This document shows, in pieces, positions 1-8,217 of a stretch of 64,000 nt of DNA. Source of the stretch: CADEEN01 sp963706685 (GTDB lineage Bacteria; Pseudomonadota; Gammaproteobacteria; Burkholderiales; Burkholderiaceae_C); NCBI GenBank assembly GCA_963706685.1, contig CAVPMY010000002.1, positions 186,001-250,000 of the forward strand, given 5' to 3'. Below the pieces are notes generated by a model that was not told where the DNA came from, made no database searches, and saw nothing but the letters and a program-made list of their open reading frames with translations. Both the position numbers and the translations under genes were made by a program. How positions within the stretch are numbered: the first letter of the stretch is position 1; every line of letters begins with the position of its first letter.

Positions 1-1558
1 GGGCGCGCTCAACCCATTGCAGCGCGGCTTCGACTGCGTGCGGCCCGTCGTCGTCGAGGCTGGAGCGGACCAGCTCGTGGTAGGCCAGCAGGTTGTGGCC
101 GAGGAACGCGCTGCGGAACTCCTCGCCAGGCAGCGTGCCGCGTTGCGATTCGATCGACGTCACCACGGCCTCGAAGCAGCGGCGCGCTTCGGCTGCATCG
201 CCGCGGTCGCGGGCCAGCAGGCCGAGCAGCAGCCGGGAACGCCGTTGTGTCGGCGCCAGACTCAAAGCATCGGCCGAAGCGCAGGCGGCACGCGCGACAG
301 CCTCGGCCTCGTCGACATCGCCGGCGCCGCGCAAGGCCTCGGCAAGCAGACAGCGCGCGTGCAGATGCCAGCTCATCTGCCGCGCCTCGAGCAGCGGCGC
401 CTCGGCCGCGACCGAGTGGTGTGCGGCGCCGCGCCAATCCCGCCGTTGGTGTGCCAGCTCAGCGAGCCACAACTGCACCAGCGCAGTACCGATCGCGTTG
501 TTCTCGTCAGCAAATGCGGCTCTGGCATGTGCCAACGCGGCGGCCGCCGCGTCGTGACGGCCGAGCAGTGTGAGCGCGCGGCCGCGCTGCGAGAGAGCCC
601 ACGCGCGGTCGGTGACGAGGCCGGCGGCTTCGTAGGTGGCAAGCGATCGTTCGTACAGCGCCAGCGCTTCTGGCAGCAAGTTGAGTTCGAGGTATGCGTC
701 GGCCAGACTTTCCTCTGCGACCGCCAAGCGATGCGGCACTTCGAGGTTTGCGAACTGGGCGCGCGAGCGTTCTAGCAACAGCAGCGCGCGATCGTAACGA
801 CCGCGGCGCATCTCCAGCCCACCCAAGTCACGGTTGATCAACGCCGTGATCAGCGCGAAGCCGCCGCGAGCAGCGCCAAGGTGCGCCTGCCCGTACAACG
901 CGTCGGCTGCTTCAAACTCGTGCTGCCGGGCCGCCATGTCGGCCAGCCCCTTGATCGCCATCACTTCCAGCTCGGCCTCGCCCGCCACCACGAATCGCGT
1001 TCGCGCCTCCTCGTAGTGGCACACGGCCTCGTCGTGGTGGTCGCGGCGCGCCGCGAGGTTGCCGAGGTTGAGTTCGATCTTTCCGGCAGCGCGCGAATCG
1101 CCGGCGGCGTCGAACACCGCGCGCGCCTGCGCACCGCAGGCAATGGCGTCGTCGTAGCGGCCGAGCATGGCCAGCGCCATCAGCCGCGCGACCTGGGTCT
1201 GCGCCCGGTCGATGCTGCGGCCTTCGGTATCGAAGCGCGCCGCGGCGCGATCGAGCGCGGTCAGCGCCTCCTCCATCTGGCCTTGCGTCAACAGCGCGAT
1301 GCCGCGGCTCCACGCCGCGAGCGCCTCGCTGTCCGGCGACGGGCGGCGCACGGCCAGTTCCTCCAGCAACCCGGCGGCGATCAGCGTGGCCGGGGGCTCG
1401 GTATTCCAGGCGGCGTCGCACTGGCGCTTGAGCGCCCAGGCGAGTTCGCGCTCGGCTAGCGCATCGGCCTGGGGCCACAGGGTCGCCCGCGCCGCGTCGT
1501 CCGGCGCGGTCATCAACGCGCGCGCCAGCGCGTCGGCGCGGCTCTCGGCCGTCGTCAC
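1..1558 (-). CDS. TPR-repeat protein, probable CHAT-domain protein (N-terminal part)
   Basis: The frame is open from a GTG at 1558 to the window edge, at least 519 residues. The visible part is almost all alpha-helical repeats of the TPR type, with recurring patterns such as LGNLAARRDHHDEAVCHYEE and alternating LxxLG, YxxAL and ALALYERSL motifs. It ends in a stretch like that found just before CHAT (caspase-like) domains: VTSIESQRGTLPGEEFRSAF, then LLAYHELVRSSL. The CHAT domain itself would lie beyond the window and is inferred. The GTG overlaps the TGA of the preceding gene (GTGA), so translation is probably coupled to the beta-rich protein and the sigma factor upstream. Such TPR-CHAT proteins are thought to act as proteases or signalling scaffolds; no substrate can be named. 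Confidence 0.7.
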   Translation of the reverse strand, partial: MTTAESRADALARALMTAPDDAARATLWPQADALAERELAWALKRQCDAAWNTEPPATLIAAGLLEELAVRRPSPDSEALAAWSRGIALLTQGQMEEALTALDRAAARFDTEGRSIDRAQTQVARLMALAMLGRYDDAIACGAQARAVFDAAGDSRAAGKIELNLGNLAARRDHHDEAVCHYEEARTRFVVAGEAELEVMAIKGLADMAARQHEFEAADALYGQAHLGAARGGFALITALINRDLGGLEMRRGRYDRALLLLERSRAQFANLEVPHRLAVAEESLADAYLELNLLPEALALYERSLATYEAAGLVTDRAWALSQRGRALTLLGRHDAAAAALAHARAAFADENNAIGTALVQLWLAELAHQRRDWRGAAHHSVAAEAPLLEARQMSWHLHARCLLAEALRGAGDVDEAEAVARAACASADALSLAPTQRRSRLLLGLLARDRGDAAEARRCFEAVVTSIESQRGTLPGEEFRSAFLGHNLLAYHELVRSSLDDDGPHAVEAALQWVERA

Positions 1559-2094
1559 GCCGGGTCCGCGCCGCTGCCGATCTCGACCTGAGGAATCACC
1601 ACCTCGACCTCGCCGCCCTGCAGCGTCAGGCTGTAGCGGCCGGGCGGCAGATCGACAAAGCCGAACTCGCGCGTCGGCCCGAGCGCGGCGCTTTCCTGGT
1701 GCTCGGCGCTGGCGAGTTCGACGCGATCGGAGCGCAACGCACCGAAGACCTGGCCGGCCACGCTCCAGCGCTCGCCGCGCGGCGCGACGCGCAGGTCGAT
1801 CTCGCACTCGTCGGTGCGGAACAGCCACTGCCGGCCGGGTGCGGCGCCACCGCGCACGCCGTAGGCCGGCGGTGCGAACGCCGAGCCGCCGCCGTCATCG
1901 GGCATGGGCACGGCAAGCGCGACGACCCGGCGCAGCAAGGCGCCGGCAGCAGCGGCGACGGCGCGCGCCGGGCTGGCGTGCAGCGCGACGGCGCGCGCGC
2001 GCACGGCCGGCGGCGGCGCCTCGTCGAGGGCGGCGCGGCGCAGCAGCGCGCCGATCGCATCATCGGCCGGGGCGAGGTTGGAGGGCTCGGTCAT
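1555..2094 (-). CDS. Hypothetical protein between ECF sigma factor and TPR/CHAT gene
   Basis: 179 residues from ATG 2094; an in-frame GTG at 2136 would add 14 residues. The first third is alanine- and arginine-rich and helical (LLRRAALDEAPPPAVRARA) with a weakly hydrophobic AAAAGALLRRVVALAVPM. The rest reads as beta strands: QWLFRTDECEIDLRVAP, GERWSVAGQVFG, then FVDLPPGRYSLTLQGGEVEV, which resembles a small Ig-like or carboxypeptidase-regulatory-like fold. No catalytic motif is visible. It overlaps the next gene by 4 nt (GTGA) and follows the sigma factor by 85 nt. Position suggests a partner or regulator of the sigma factor or of the CHAT protein. That role is inferred from neighbourhood only. 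Confidence 0.65.
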   Translation of the reverse strand: MTEPSNLAPADDAIGALLRRAALDEAPPPAVRARAVALHASPARAVAAAAGALLRRVVALAVPMPDDGGGSAFAPPAYGVRGGAAPGRQWLFRTDECEIDLRVAPRGERWSVAGQVFGALRSDRVELASAEHQESAALGPTREFGFVDLPPGRYSLTLQGGEVEVVIPQVEIGSGADPA

Positions 2095-2179
2095 GGCAAG
2101 GTCCACGCAGGTGACAACGGCAGTGTCCAGCAACACAGAGCGCCTTGGAAGCGATCAGATACATGCTGTAGCGACGGGT

Positions 2180-2791
2180 TCACGGCATGCCCTCCATCGC
2201 CGCGCGCAGCTTACCGAGGCAGCGGGCGCGCGTTGGGCCGATGCTGCCAACCGGCATGCCGAGCCGGGCCGCGATCTCGGCATAGGGCGGAGCATCGTCG
2301 GCGCCGTAGAGCAAGCCGAGCAGACCGCGGCAGGGTTCGCCGAGTGCCTCCAACGCACGGCGCGCGCGATGGCGTTGCTGCAACTCCTCGAGCAGGGTTT
2401 CGGGCAGCGGGGCGGGATCGGGTAACTCGGCGCCAGCGTCCGTCTCGCCGTCGGCGGCCCCATCGCCGCCCGCCACTCGCTCTACGCTGCTGCGCCGACG
2501 CTCGTGTAGCAGGTGAAGCGTTTCACGCCGCGCCGTCGTCACCAGCCAGGCCTGCACGCGCTCGGGCTGTTGCAGGGCATCGAGATGCTGGTGCAGTCGC
2601 ATGAAGACGGTCTGGAAGACATCGGCGGCGTCATCGGCAGTGAGCCCGGCGCGCCGCGGCACGGTGTAGATCAGGCGCTCGAAGCGCTGCACCAGACGTT
2701 CCCACGCACGTGCATCGCCGCGGCGGCAGGCCCCGATCAGCTCGGCGTCGCCGTCAGGCGTGGGTGGTTGGGGTGGCGGCGTGGGACGCAT
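2180..2791 (-). CDS. ECF-type RNA polymerase sigma factor
   Basis: 203 residues. Region 2 is visible near residues 25-75 (LVQRFERLIYTVPRRAGL, then DDAADVFQTVFMRLHQHLDAL), with the acidic DDAADVFQTVF helix that binds core polymerase. Region 4 is near residues 150-195 (PYAEIAARLGMPVGSIGPTR, then CLGKLRAAM), an HTH for -35 recognition. The two are joined by a linker rich in Asp, Glu, Gly and Pro. No anti-sigma factor with a membrane segment is adjacent. The downstream beta-rich protein and TPR/CHAT protein are the likely targets or partners. It is a group IV sigma-70 factor by motif order; the regulon is unknown. Confidence 0.9.
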   Translation of the reverse strand: MRPTPPPQPPTPDGDAELIGACRRGDARAWERLVQRFERLIYTVPRRAGLTADDAADVFQTVFMRLHQHLDALQQPERVQAWLVTTARRETLHLLHERRRSSVERVAGGDGAADGETDAGAELPDPAPLPETLLEELQQRHRARRALEALGEPCRGLLGLLYGADDAPPYAEIAARLGMPVGSIGPTRARCLGKLRAAMEGMP

Positions 2792-3000
2792 CGTGCATTC
2801 TCGCTCGACGCGCTGGCTGGAACCGTTGCTGACGCTCGTGACCGGCGCTCGAGAGTTCCTTTCTGGGCTTTTGGATAGCTACCCATAAAGCAGAGAGTCT
2901 TTGCCTACCGGACGCGTGGAGCAGGCACCCTGTTGGCCACCACCTGCGCGTCCGCCAGGTAGACCACACTCTGCTATCAGGAGCACCGGCGACTGTCAGC

Positions 3001-4223
3001 TCACGCCGCTCGCAACGGCACGACGGACGCGCCGGCGGCGAGCACATCGACCCGATCCGCCAACAACTGCAACGCCCTCTTACGCTCTGCAGCCAGCTCA
3101 ATGTGGCTGTAGGCCGCCACCGTCGCGTTCTTCTCGCTGTGTGCGAGCAGCAGCTCGACGACGTCACGACCGAACCCATGCTCGCGCAGCAGCGTCGCCG
3201 CCGTGCCTCGCAGCCCGTGCGGGCTGAAATCGGGCACGCCGAAGTCGATGCGCTTGAAGAAGTGGTTCAGCGTCACGTCGCCCATCGGCACGCTGCCGCG
3301 GAAGATCGACGGCAGCACGTACTCGCCGTGCCCGCTGATCTCGTGCACCTGGCGCAGCAGTTCGACCGCCTGGCGCGACAGGAACACGCGGTGCGCCTTG
3401 CCCATCTTCATGCGCTCGGCCGGGATGTCCCACTGCGCCGCGTCGAGGTCGTACTCGTGCCACTTCGAGCGCAGCAGTTCGCTCTTGCGCGTCATCGTGT
3501 AGAGAAGCAGCCGCGTGGCCGCGATCGTCGTGATGTGCGCGCCCTGGTCGTCGAGCTTGCGCCAGAAGGCGCCGAGCTGCTTCTCGTTCAGGTGCTTGTG
3601 ATGCTGCACCGGTGGGCGGGCGATGGCGCCGCGCAGCGGCTGCGCCGGGTTCGTCGTGACGAGCAGGTTGCGGATCGCGTGGTTGTAGACCTGCTGGATG
3701 ATCACGCGGATGCGCTCTGCGGTCCTGGGTTGTGCACCCTGCCCTTGATGATCGCGAGCACGTCGCCGGGCTGCACGTCGCCCATCGCCATGTCGCCGAT
3801 GGCCGGGTTCACATAGGCGTCGAGCCAGCGCACGATCTGCGCGACGTAGCCGGCTGAGCGGTAGAACAGCGTCTCCTCGATCCACCGCTGCGAGAATGCG
3901 CGGAAGGTCACACGCCGTTCGTCGGCGACCTTCCTTTCTGCCACCGCATTCTGCTTCAACTTGGCCGGGCTCTCGCCATGCTCGACCATCGCGCGCAACT
4001 TTTCGTGCCGATCGCGCGCCTGCTTGATGGTGAACGCCGGGTAGGAGCCGATCGTCACCTTCTCGCGCTTGCCGTTCAGGTGGTACTTGAAGCGCCAGGT
4101 CTTGGCGCCGGACGGCAAGACCTCGAGCAGCAGGCCGCCGCCATCGGTCAGCGCATAGGCCTTGTCGCGCGGCTTGGCGTTGTCGATCGTGAGCGGGCGA
4201 AGGGTGTAATTGACGTACCGCAT
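3001..4223 (-). CDS. Tyrosine integrase with DUF4102 domain (frameshifted)
   Basis: Site-specific recombinase of the P4/prophage type, about 407 residues once one frame break is repaired. The N-terminal DUF4102 arm-binding domain starts at ATG 4223 (LTDGGGLLLEVLPSGAKTWR). A core-binding domain follows (FRAFSQRWIEETLF), then the catalytic domain: Arg in MTRKSELLRSKW, HGLRGTAATLL (HxxR box), LLAHSEKN and the nucleophile Tyr in TVAAYSH. Reading shifts near 3733, where a C run looks one base short (AACCCAGGACCGC). The 3' end of icd lies 190 nt upstream in the same orientation, a known phage attachment place in E. coli (e14, phage 21). The gene may mark the end of a mobile island that runs to lower coordinates. 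Confidence 0.9.
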
Positions 4224-4256
4224 TTCTGTGACTTGGCCGAAGTCAAAAACGAAGTC

Positions 4257-4293
4257 ATGGCCCCATTTGGCCCCAAACCATGGCCCCATTTGG
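4257..4293. repeat. Two 14-bp direct repeats upstream of the integrase
   Basis: ATGGCCCCATTTGG occurs at 4257-4270 and again at 4280-4293, a 23-bp period, 34 bp upstream of the integrase start. Two helical turns of spacing and the position are typical of integrase arm-type or excisionase sites, but binding is inferred. Confidence 0.6.
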
Positions 4294-4412
4294 ATCGGCA
4301 GTCAAGAAACGGCGCTGGACGCCATGAAACAAGAAACCCCAGTCGAATCAACGAAATCTGGGGCACTTTGTGAAACCAGTTTGGACGTCCTGGGACGCCC
4401 TGAAATCCTAGT

Positions 4413-5670
4413 TCACATTGCGTCGATCATCACCTGCCCGAAGCCCGAGCAGGAGACCTGGGTCGCGCCCTCCATCAGGCGCGCGAAGTCGTAGGTGACC
4501 TTCTTGCTGGCGATCGACTTCTCCATCGACGTGATGATCAGGTCGGCCGCCTCGGTCCAGCCCATGTGGCGCAGCATCATCTCGGCCGAGAGGATCTCCG
4601 AACCCGGGTTGACGTAGTCCTTGCCGGCGTACTTCGGCGCCGTGCCGTGGGTGGCCTCGAACATGGCGACCGAGTCGCACAGGTTGGCGCCCGGCGCGAT
4701 GCCGATGCCGCCGACCTGCGCCGCCAGCGCGTCGGAGATGTAGTCGCCGTTCAGGTTCAGCGTGGCGATCACGCGAGTATTCGGCCGGGCGCAGCAGGAT
4801 CTGCTGCAGGAAGGCGTCGGCGATCACGTCCTTGACGATGATGTCCTTGCCCGTCTTCGGGTTCTTGAACTTGCACCACGGGCCGCCGTCGATCGGCTTG
4901 CGCGCCGAACTCCTTCTGCGCCAGCGCATAGCCCCAGTCGCGGAAGCCACCTTCGGTGAACTTCATGATGTTGCCCTTGTGCACGAGGGTCACGCTGGGC
5001 TTGTCGTTGTCGATCGCGTACTGGATCGCCTTGCGCACCAGACGTTCGGTGCCCTCGCGCGACACCGGCTTGATGCCGATGCCCGAGGTGTTCGGGAAGC
5101 GGATCTTCTTGACGCCCATCTCGTCGATCAGGAACTTGATGAGCTTCTTGGCCTTGTCGCTTTCGGCCTCGTACTCGATGCCGGCGTAGATGTCTTCCGA
5201 GTTCTCGCGGAAGATCACCATGTCGGTCTTCTCGGGCTCCTTGACCGGGCGACGGCACGCCCTTGAAGTACTGGATCGGACGCAGGCAGACGTAGAGGTC
5301 GAGTTCCTGGCGCAGCGCCACGTTGAGCGAGCGGATGCCGCCGCCGACCGGCGTCGTCAGCGGCCCCTTGATCGAGACCACGTACTCGCGCACGGCCGCC
5401 AGCGTCTCTTCGGGCAGCCAGACGTCGGGGCCGTAGACCTTGGTCGACTTCTCGCCGGCATAGACCTCCATCCAGTGGATCTTCTTCTTGCCGCCGTAGG
5501 CCTTGGCCACCGCGGCATCGACGACCTTGAGCATCACCGGCGTGATGTCCAGGCCGGTGCCGTCGCCCTCGATGTACGGAATGATCGGCTGGTCGGGCAC
5601 GTTGAGCGAGAAGTCCTTGTTGACGGTGATCTTCTGGCCGCCTTGCGGGCACCTTGATGTGCTGGTACAT
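4413..5670 (-). CDS. icd: NADP-dependent isocitrate dehydrogenase (frameshifted)
   Basis: TCA-cycle enzyme converting isocitrate to 2-oxoglutarate and CO2. Four single extra bases repaired give 417 residues, the usual length. It starts MYQHIKVP at ATG 5670. Recognisable parts are IPYIEGDGTGLDITPVM, GPLTTPVGGGIRSLNVALRQ, the substrate serine loop reading after repair, DMVIFRENSEDIYAGIEYE, LVHKGNIMKFTEGGFRDWGY, FEATHGTAPKYAGKDYVNP and the end GFGQVMIDAM. The breaks are at about 5646 (TGCCCGCAAG), 5250 (TCGCCCGGTC), 4905 (GGCGCGCAAG) and 4771 (TCGCGTGATC); each reads correctly if one base is removed. Four independent +1 changes in an essential gene look like sequencing error. The 3' end abuts the integrase region. 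Confidence 0.93.
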
Positions 5671-5752
5671 GGTGAGCCTGGTCTGGAGGTTGAGGGCCGA
5701 AAACCTGAAGCCGGAAATTCTATGCGGGTTGGCGAGCAGCCCGGCTCGGCGG

Positions 5753-6052
5753 CTAAGACTTGGGCGAGCCTTGTTTCTGGCGCTGACCTTTGTAGCGCAG
5801 CCTGCGCGCCTGCTTCGGATCGACGCGCAGTTGGCGGTAGATCTCGACGCGATCGCCTCGGCGCAGCGCTTGATCGAGCGCGCAGCGCCGCCCCCAGACG
5901 CCACAGTGCACGGCGTCGATGTTCAAGCCGTGCCGCTCCAGCAGGCCGCTGGCAAGCAGGGCATCGCGTACCGTCCACGCGGCAGTCATGTCGAGTGCGA
6001 CCAGCTCGACCTGCCGTGCGCCCGCGCTGTAGGCCACTTCAACGCGGTCCAT
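5753..6052 (-). CDS. rnfH: RnfH family protein (UPF0125)
   Basis: 99-residue ubiquitin-like small protein. The family signature is visible: VEVAYSAGARQVELVALDM, then TVRDALLASGLLERH, VHCGVWGRRCALDQALRRGD and RVEIYRQLRVDPKQARRLRY. The ATG at 6052 lies inside the end of ratA (14-nt overlap), the usual ratA-rnfH order in proteobacteria. Its molecular function is not firmly known; it has been linked by name to the Rnf complex and to toxin-antitoxin literature without a settled mechanism. The C-terminus is basic (KGQRQKQGSPKS). Confidence 0.88.
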   Translation of the reverse strand: MDRVEVAYSAGARQVELVALDMTAAWTVRDALLASGLLERHGLNIDAVHCGVWGRRCALDQALRRGDRVEIYRQLRVDPKQARRLRYKGQRQKQGSPKS

Positions 6053-6504
6053 GCACCTGCTCGGCGCGCTGCACGAATGAATCGACGAGTGTGCCGGCGA
6101 CGCGATCGAACACCGGGCTGATCAACGCCTCCAAGGCCATGTTGGCAAACGCATAGCGCAAGTCGAATTCGATGCGGCAGGCATCGGCATCGGCATCGCC
6201 AACGGCGCCGCCTCGAGCCACCGGCAGGAACATCCAGGTGCCTTCGAGCTCGGAGAACGGTCCGTCGACCAGGGCCACGCGCACCTCCTGGCCATCGCGA
6301 TGGCGATTGCGCGTCGTGAAGTCGTGGCGCAGTCCACCCTTGGCCAGCGTCAGCCGTGCGGTCATGCCGTCGTCGTGGCGCGCCACGACCTCGGCCTGGG
6401 CGCACCAGGGCAGGAATGCCGGGTACTGCTCGACGGCGGTCACGAGCTCGTACATCTCGCGCGGCGAGTACCACAGCAGACACGGAGCGCTTGACGTGCT
6501 TCAT
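6039..6504 (-). CDS. ratA: RatA/Coq10-type SRPBCC protein (frameshifted near start)
   Basis: About 154 residues after repair. Translation from ATG 6504 gives MKHVKRSV, after which one extra T at about 6478 (GTGTCTGCTG for GTGCTGCTG) breaks the frame. Beyond it the START-like fold reads MYELVTAVEQYPAFLPWCAQ, GLRHDFTTRNRH, VDGPFSELEGTWMFLPV, CRIEFDLRYAFANMALEALI and SPVFDRVAGTLVDSFVQRA, matching the polyketide-cyclase/Coq10 family. In this family some members bind ubiquinone intermediates and E. coli RatA is reported to hinder ribosome subunit joining. It is divergent from smpB with 15 nt between starts and overlaps rnfH downstream. Confidence 0.87.
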
Positions 6505-6519
6505 AGAATGCCTGGAATT

Positions 6520-6984
6520 ATGTCCATTGCAGAAAACCGCCGTGCGCGTCACGAGTATCACATCGAGGAGACCTACGAGGCCGGTGTCGTGCTCTCCGGA
6601 TGGGAGATCAAGGCCATCCGCGCCGGCCAGGTGCAGTTGACCGACGGCTATGTGCTGATCCGCGATGGCGAGCTGCACCTGATCGGCTGCCGCATCAATC
6701 CGTTGCGCTCGGCGTCGACGCATGTCTTGCCCGAGCCCGACCGCACCAAGAAGCTGTTGATGCACAAGGAAGAGATCCGCCGCCTGATCGGCAAGGTCGA
6801 GCAGCGGGGCTTCACCCTGGTGCCGCTCGACCTGCACTTCAAGGGCGGCCACGTCAAGGCCCAGATCGCGCTGGCCAAGGGCAAGGCGCAACACGACAAG
6901 CGTGAGACTGAAAAGCAGAAGGATTGGGAACGCGAGAAGGGCCGCCTGATGCGGCACAAGGTGTCAGGCGGCAAACACGGTTAG
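6520..6984 (+). CDS. smpB: SsrA-binding protein SmpB
   Basis: 154 residues, intact. Binds tmRNA and delivers it to stalled ribosomes for trans-translation. The family core is clear: SIAENRRARHEYHIEETYEA, GVVLSGWEIKAIRAGQVQL, YVLIRDGELHLIGCRINPL, RTKKLLMHKEEIRRLIGKVE, GFTLVPLDLHFKGGHVKAQI and the basic tail beginning RLMRHKV. ATG 6520 is preferred because SmpB proteins commonly begin M-S-I-A-x-N-R; an upstream in-frame ATG at 6508 (MPGI) is possible. Its last 21 nt overlap the 3' end of the converging PLP-enzyme gene. Confidence 0.96.
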   Translation: MSIAENRRARHEYHIEETYEAGVVLSGWEIKAIRAGQVQLTDGYVLIRDGELHLIGCRINPLRSASTHVLPEPDRTKKLLMHKEEIRRLIGKVEQRGFTLVPLDLHFKGGHVKAQIALAKGKAQHDKRETEKQKDWEREKGRLMRHKVSGGKHG

Positions 6985-8148
6985 TGCGTTGCTCGCATCG
7001 GCGATCAAATCATCCACGGCTTCGAGGCCGATGCAAAAGCGCACCAGCGTGCCACGGTAGGGCGAATTGGCGCCGCGGATCGTTTTGGGGTCGTAGGGCA
7101 CGACCAGGCTGATCGGCCCGGCCCAGCTGTAGCCGATGCGAAACAGCTTCAGCGCATCGACAAAGGCATCGCAGCGCTCTGCGGCGAACCGCGGATCGAT
7201 TTCCACCGTCACCAGCCCGGCTGCGGCACGGCAATGCGAGGCCCAATGCTCGTGCCCCGGCGAGCCCGGCAGCGCCGGATGCAGCACGCGCACGAACTCC
7301 GGCCGCGTCTGGCACGACGCGGCAAAGGCGCGGCCCGCTGCATCCTGCGCCGCATAGCGCAGCGCCATCGACGGCAGCGCGCGCAACACCAGCTCGACGT
7401 CGTTGATGCCGACGCCATGGCCGACGCGGCTGCGCGACAGCGCCAGCTTGCGGTACAGCGCCTCGTCGCGGCAGGTCACGGCGCCCATCAGTACGTCACC
7501 GCCGCCGGACGGATATTTGGTCAGCGCGTGGACCGTCACATCGACACCCTGCCCTTCGCCGACGTCGAAGGCGTCGAAGGCGATGCCGGCACCCCAGGTG
7601 TTGTCGAGCGCAATCACCGCTTGCGGCGCACGCTCGCGGACGATGCGGATCAGCGAGCGCAGGTCCGGAAACTCCAAGGTCACCGAGCCGGCCGCTTCGA
7701 GCCAGACGAGCTGGGTGGCCGGTGTGATCGCTGCGGCCAGCGAGGCCGCGTCCATGGCGTCGTACATCGCATGGCCGATGCCCCAGGCCGCCAGCTCGTG
7801 GCGCGTGAACGCCTTGTTCGGCCCATAGACGTTGTCGGGCAGCAGCACCTCATCACCAGACTTCAGCAACGCCATGTCGACCATCGTCACCGCCGCCAGG
7901 CCGCTCGACACCAGCATCGTGTACTTGCCGCCCTCGAGCGTGGCAATGCGCTGTTCGAGCGTGAAGGTGGTCGGCGTGCCGTGCAGGCCGTAGGTGTAGG
8001 CGCTGCGGTCGAGCCAGGTTCGCGAGCGCATCGCAGCGACGTTGTCGAACAGCACCGTCGAGCCCTTGTAGACCGGCACTGCCGGCGATTCGAATCCTGG
8101 CGGCGGCTTGAACGGATGGTGGATGAGCTGCGTCTTCTTCTCGGTCAT
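6964..8148 (-). CDS. metC: Cystathionine beta-lyase-like PLP enzyme
   Basis: 394 residues, intact. A Cys/Met-metabolism PLP enzyme of the fold-type I gamma family. It shows MTEKKTQLIHHPFKPPPGFE at the start, then AYTYGLHGTPTTFTLEQRI, the cofactor loop MLVSSGLAAVTMVDMALL, ALDNTWGAGIAFDAFDVG, and the Schiff-base lysine in VTVHALTKYPSGGGDVLMG. The C-terminal part holds SLVVPYDPKTIRG and VRFCIGLEAVDDLIAD. Expected reaction: cystathionine to homocysteine, pyruvate and ammonia. A gamma-synthase or other lyase specificity cannot be excluded from motifs. ATG 8148 is chosen; the in-frame upstream ATG at 8181 lies in a GC-rich repeat. Confidence 0.88.
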   Translation of the reverse strand: MTEKKTQLIHHPFKPPPGFESPAVPVYKGSTVLFDNVAAMRSRTWLDRSAYTYGLHGTPTTFTLEQRIATLEGGKYTMLVSSGLAAVTMVDMALLKSGDEVLLPDNVYGPNKAFTRHELAAWGIGHAMYDAMDAASLAAAITPATQLVWLEAAGSVTLEFPDLRSLIRIVRERAPQAVIALDNTWGAGIAFDAFDVGEGQGVDVTVHALTKYPSGGGDVLMGAVTCRDEALYRKLALSRSRVGHGVGINDVELVLRALPSMALRYAAQDAAGRAFAASCQTRPEFVRVLHPALPGSPGHEHWASHCRAAAGLVTVEIDPRFAAERCDAFVDALKLFRIGYSWAGPISLVVPYDPKTIRGANSPYRGTLVRFCIGLEAVDDLIADASNALTVFAA

Positions 8149-8217
8149 CGAGCCCCCAAGGCCCTGCGGGCCGCCCCCCATGAGGGAACGAGCGCCTTCG
8201 GGACGGCCGCACGGCGC
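8149..8217. repeat. GC-rich palindromic intergenic repeat between metC and rimO
   Basis: The gap holds GGCCCTGCGGGCC (5-bp stem), a run of six C, and TTCGGGACGGCCG. Similar pieces occur in the hutU insertion (TTGGGACGGCCC) and between bmpA and its ATPase gene. It fits a family of GC-rich intergenic repeats seen in Burkholderiales. No T tract follows, so a terminator role is uncertain. Confidence 0.4.

Noticed and set aside
1..2604. Long plus-strand frames opposite the TPR/CHAT, beta-rich and sigma genes
   Set aside because: Antisense shadows of high-GC genes: Arg-, Ala- and Gly-rich low-complexity translations without motifs.
4408..4950. 180-codon minus ORF at the icd 3' end
   Set aside because: Only its first part (ARKPIDGGPWCKFKNPKTGK and on to RPAEYS) is icd coding; the rest is icd read out of frame after the extra base near 4771.
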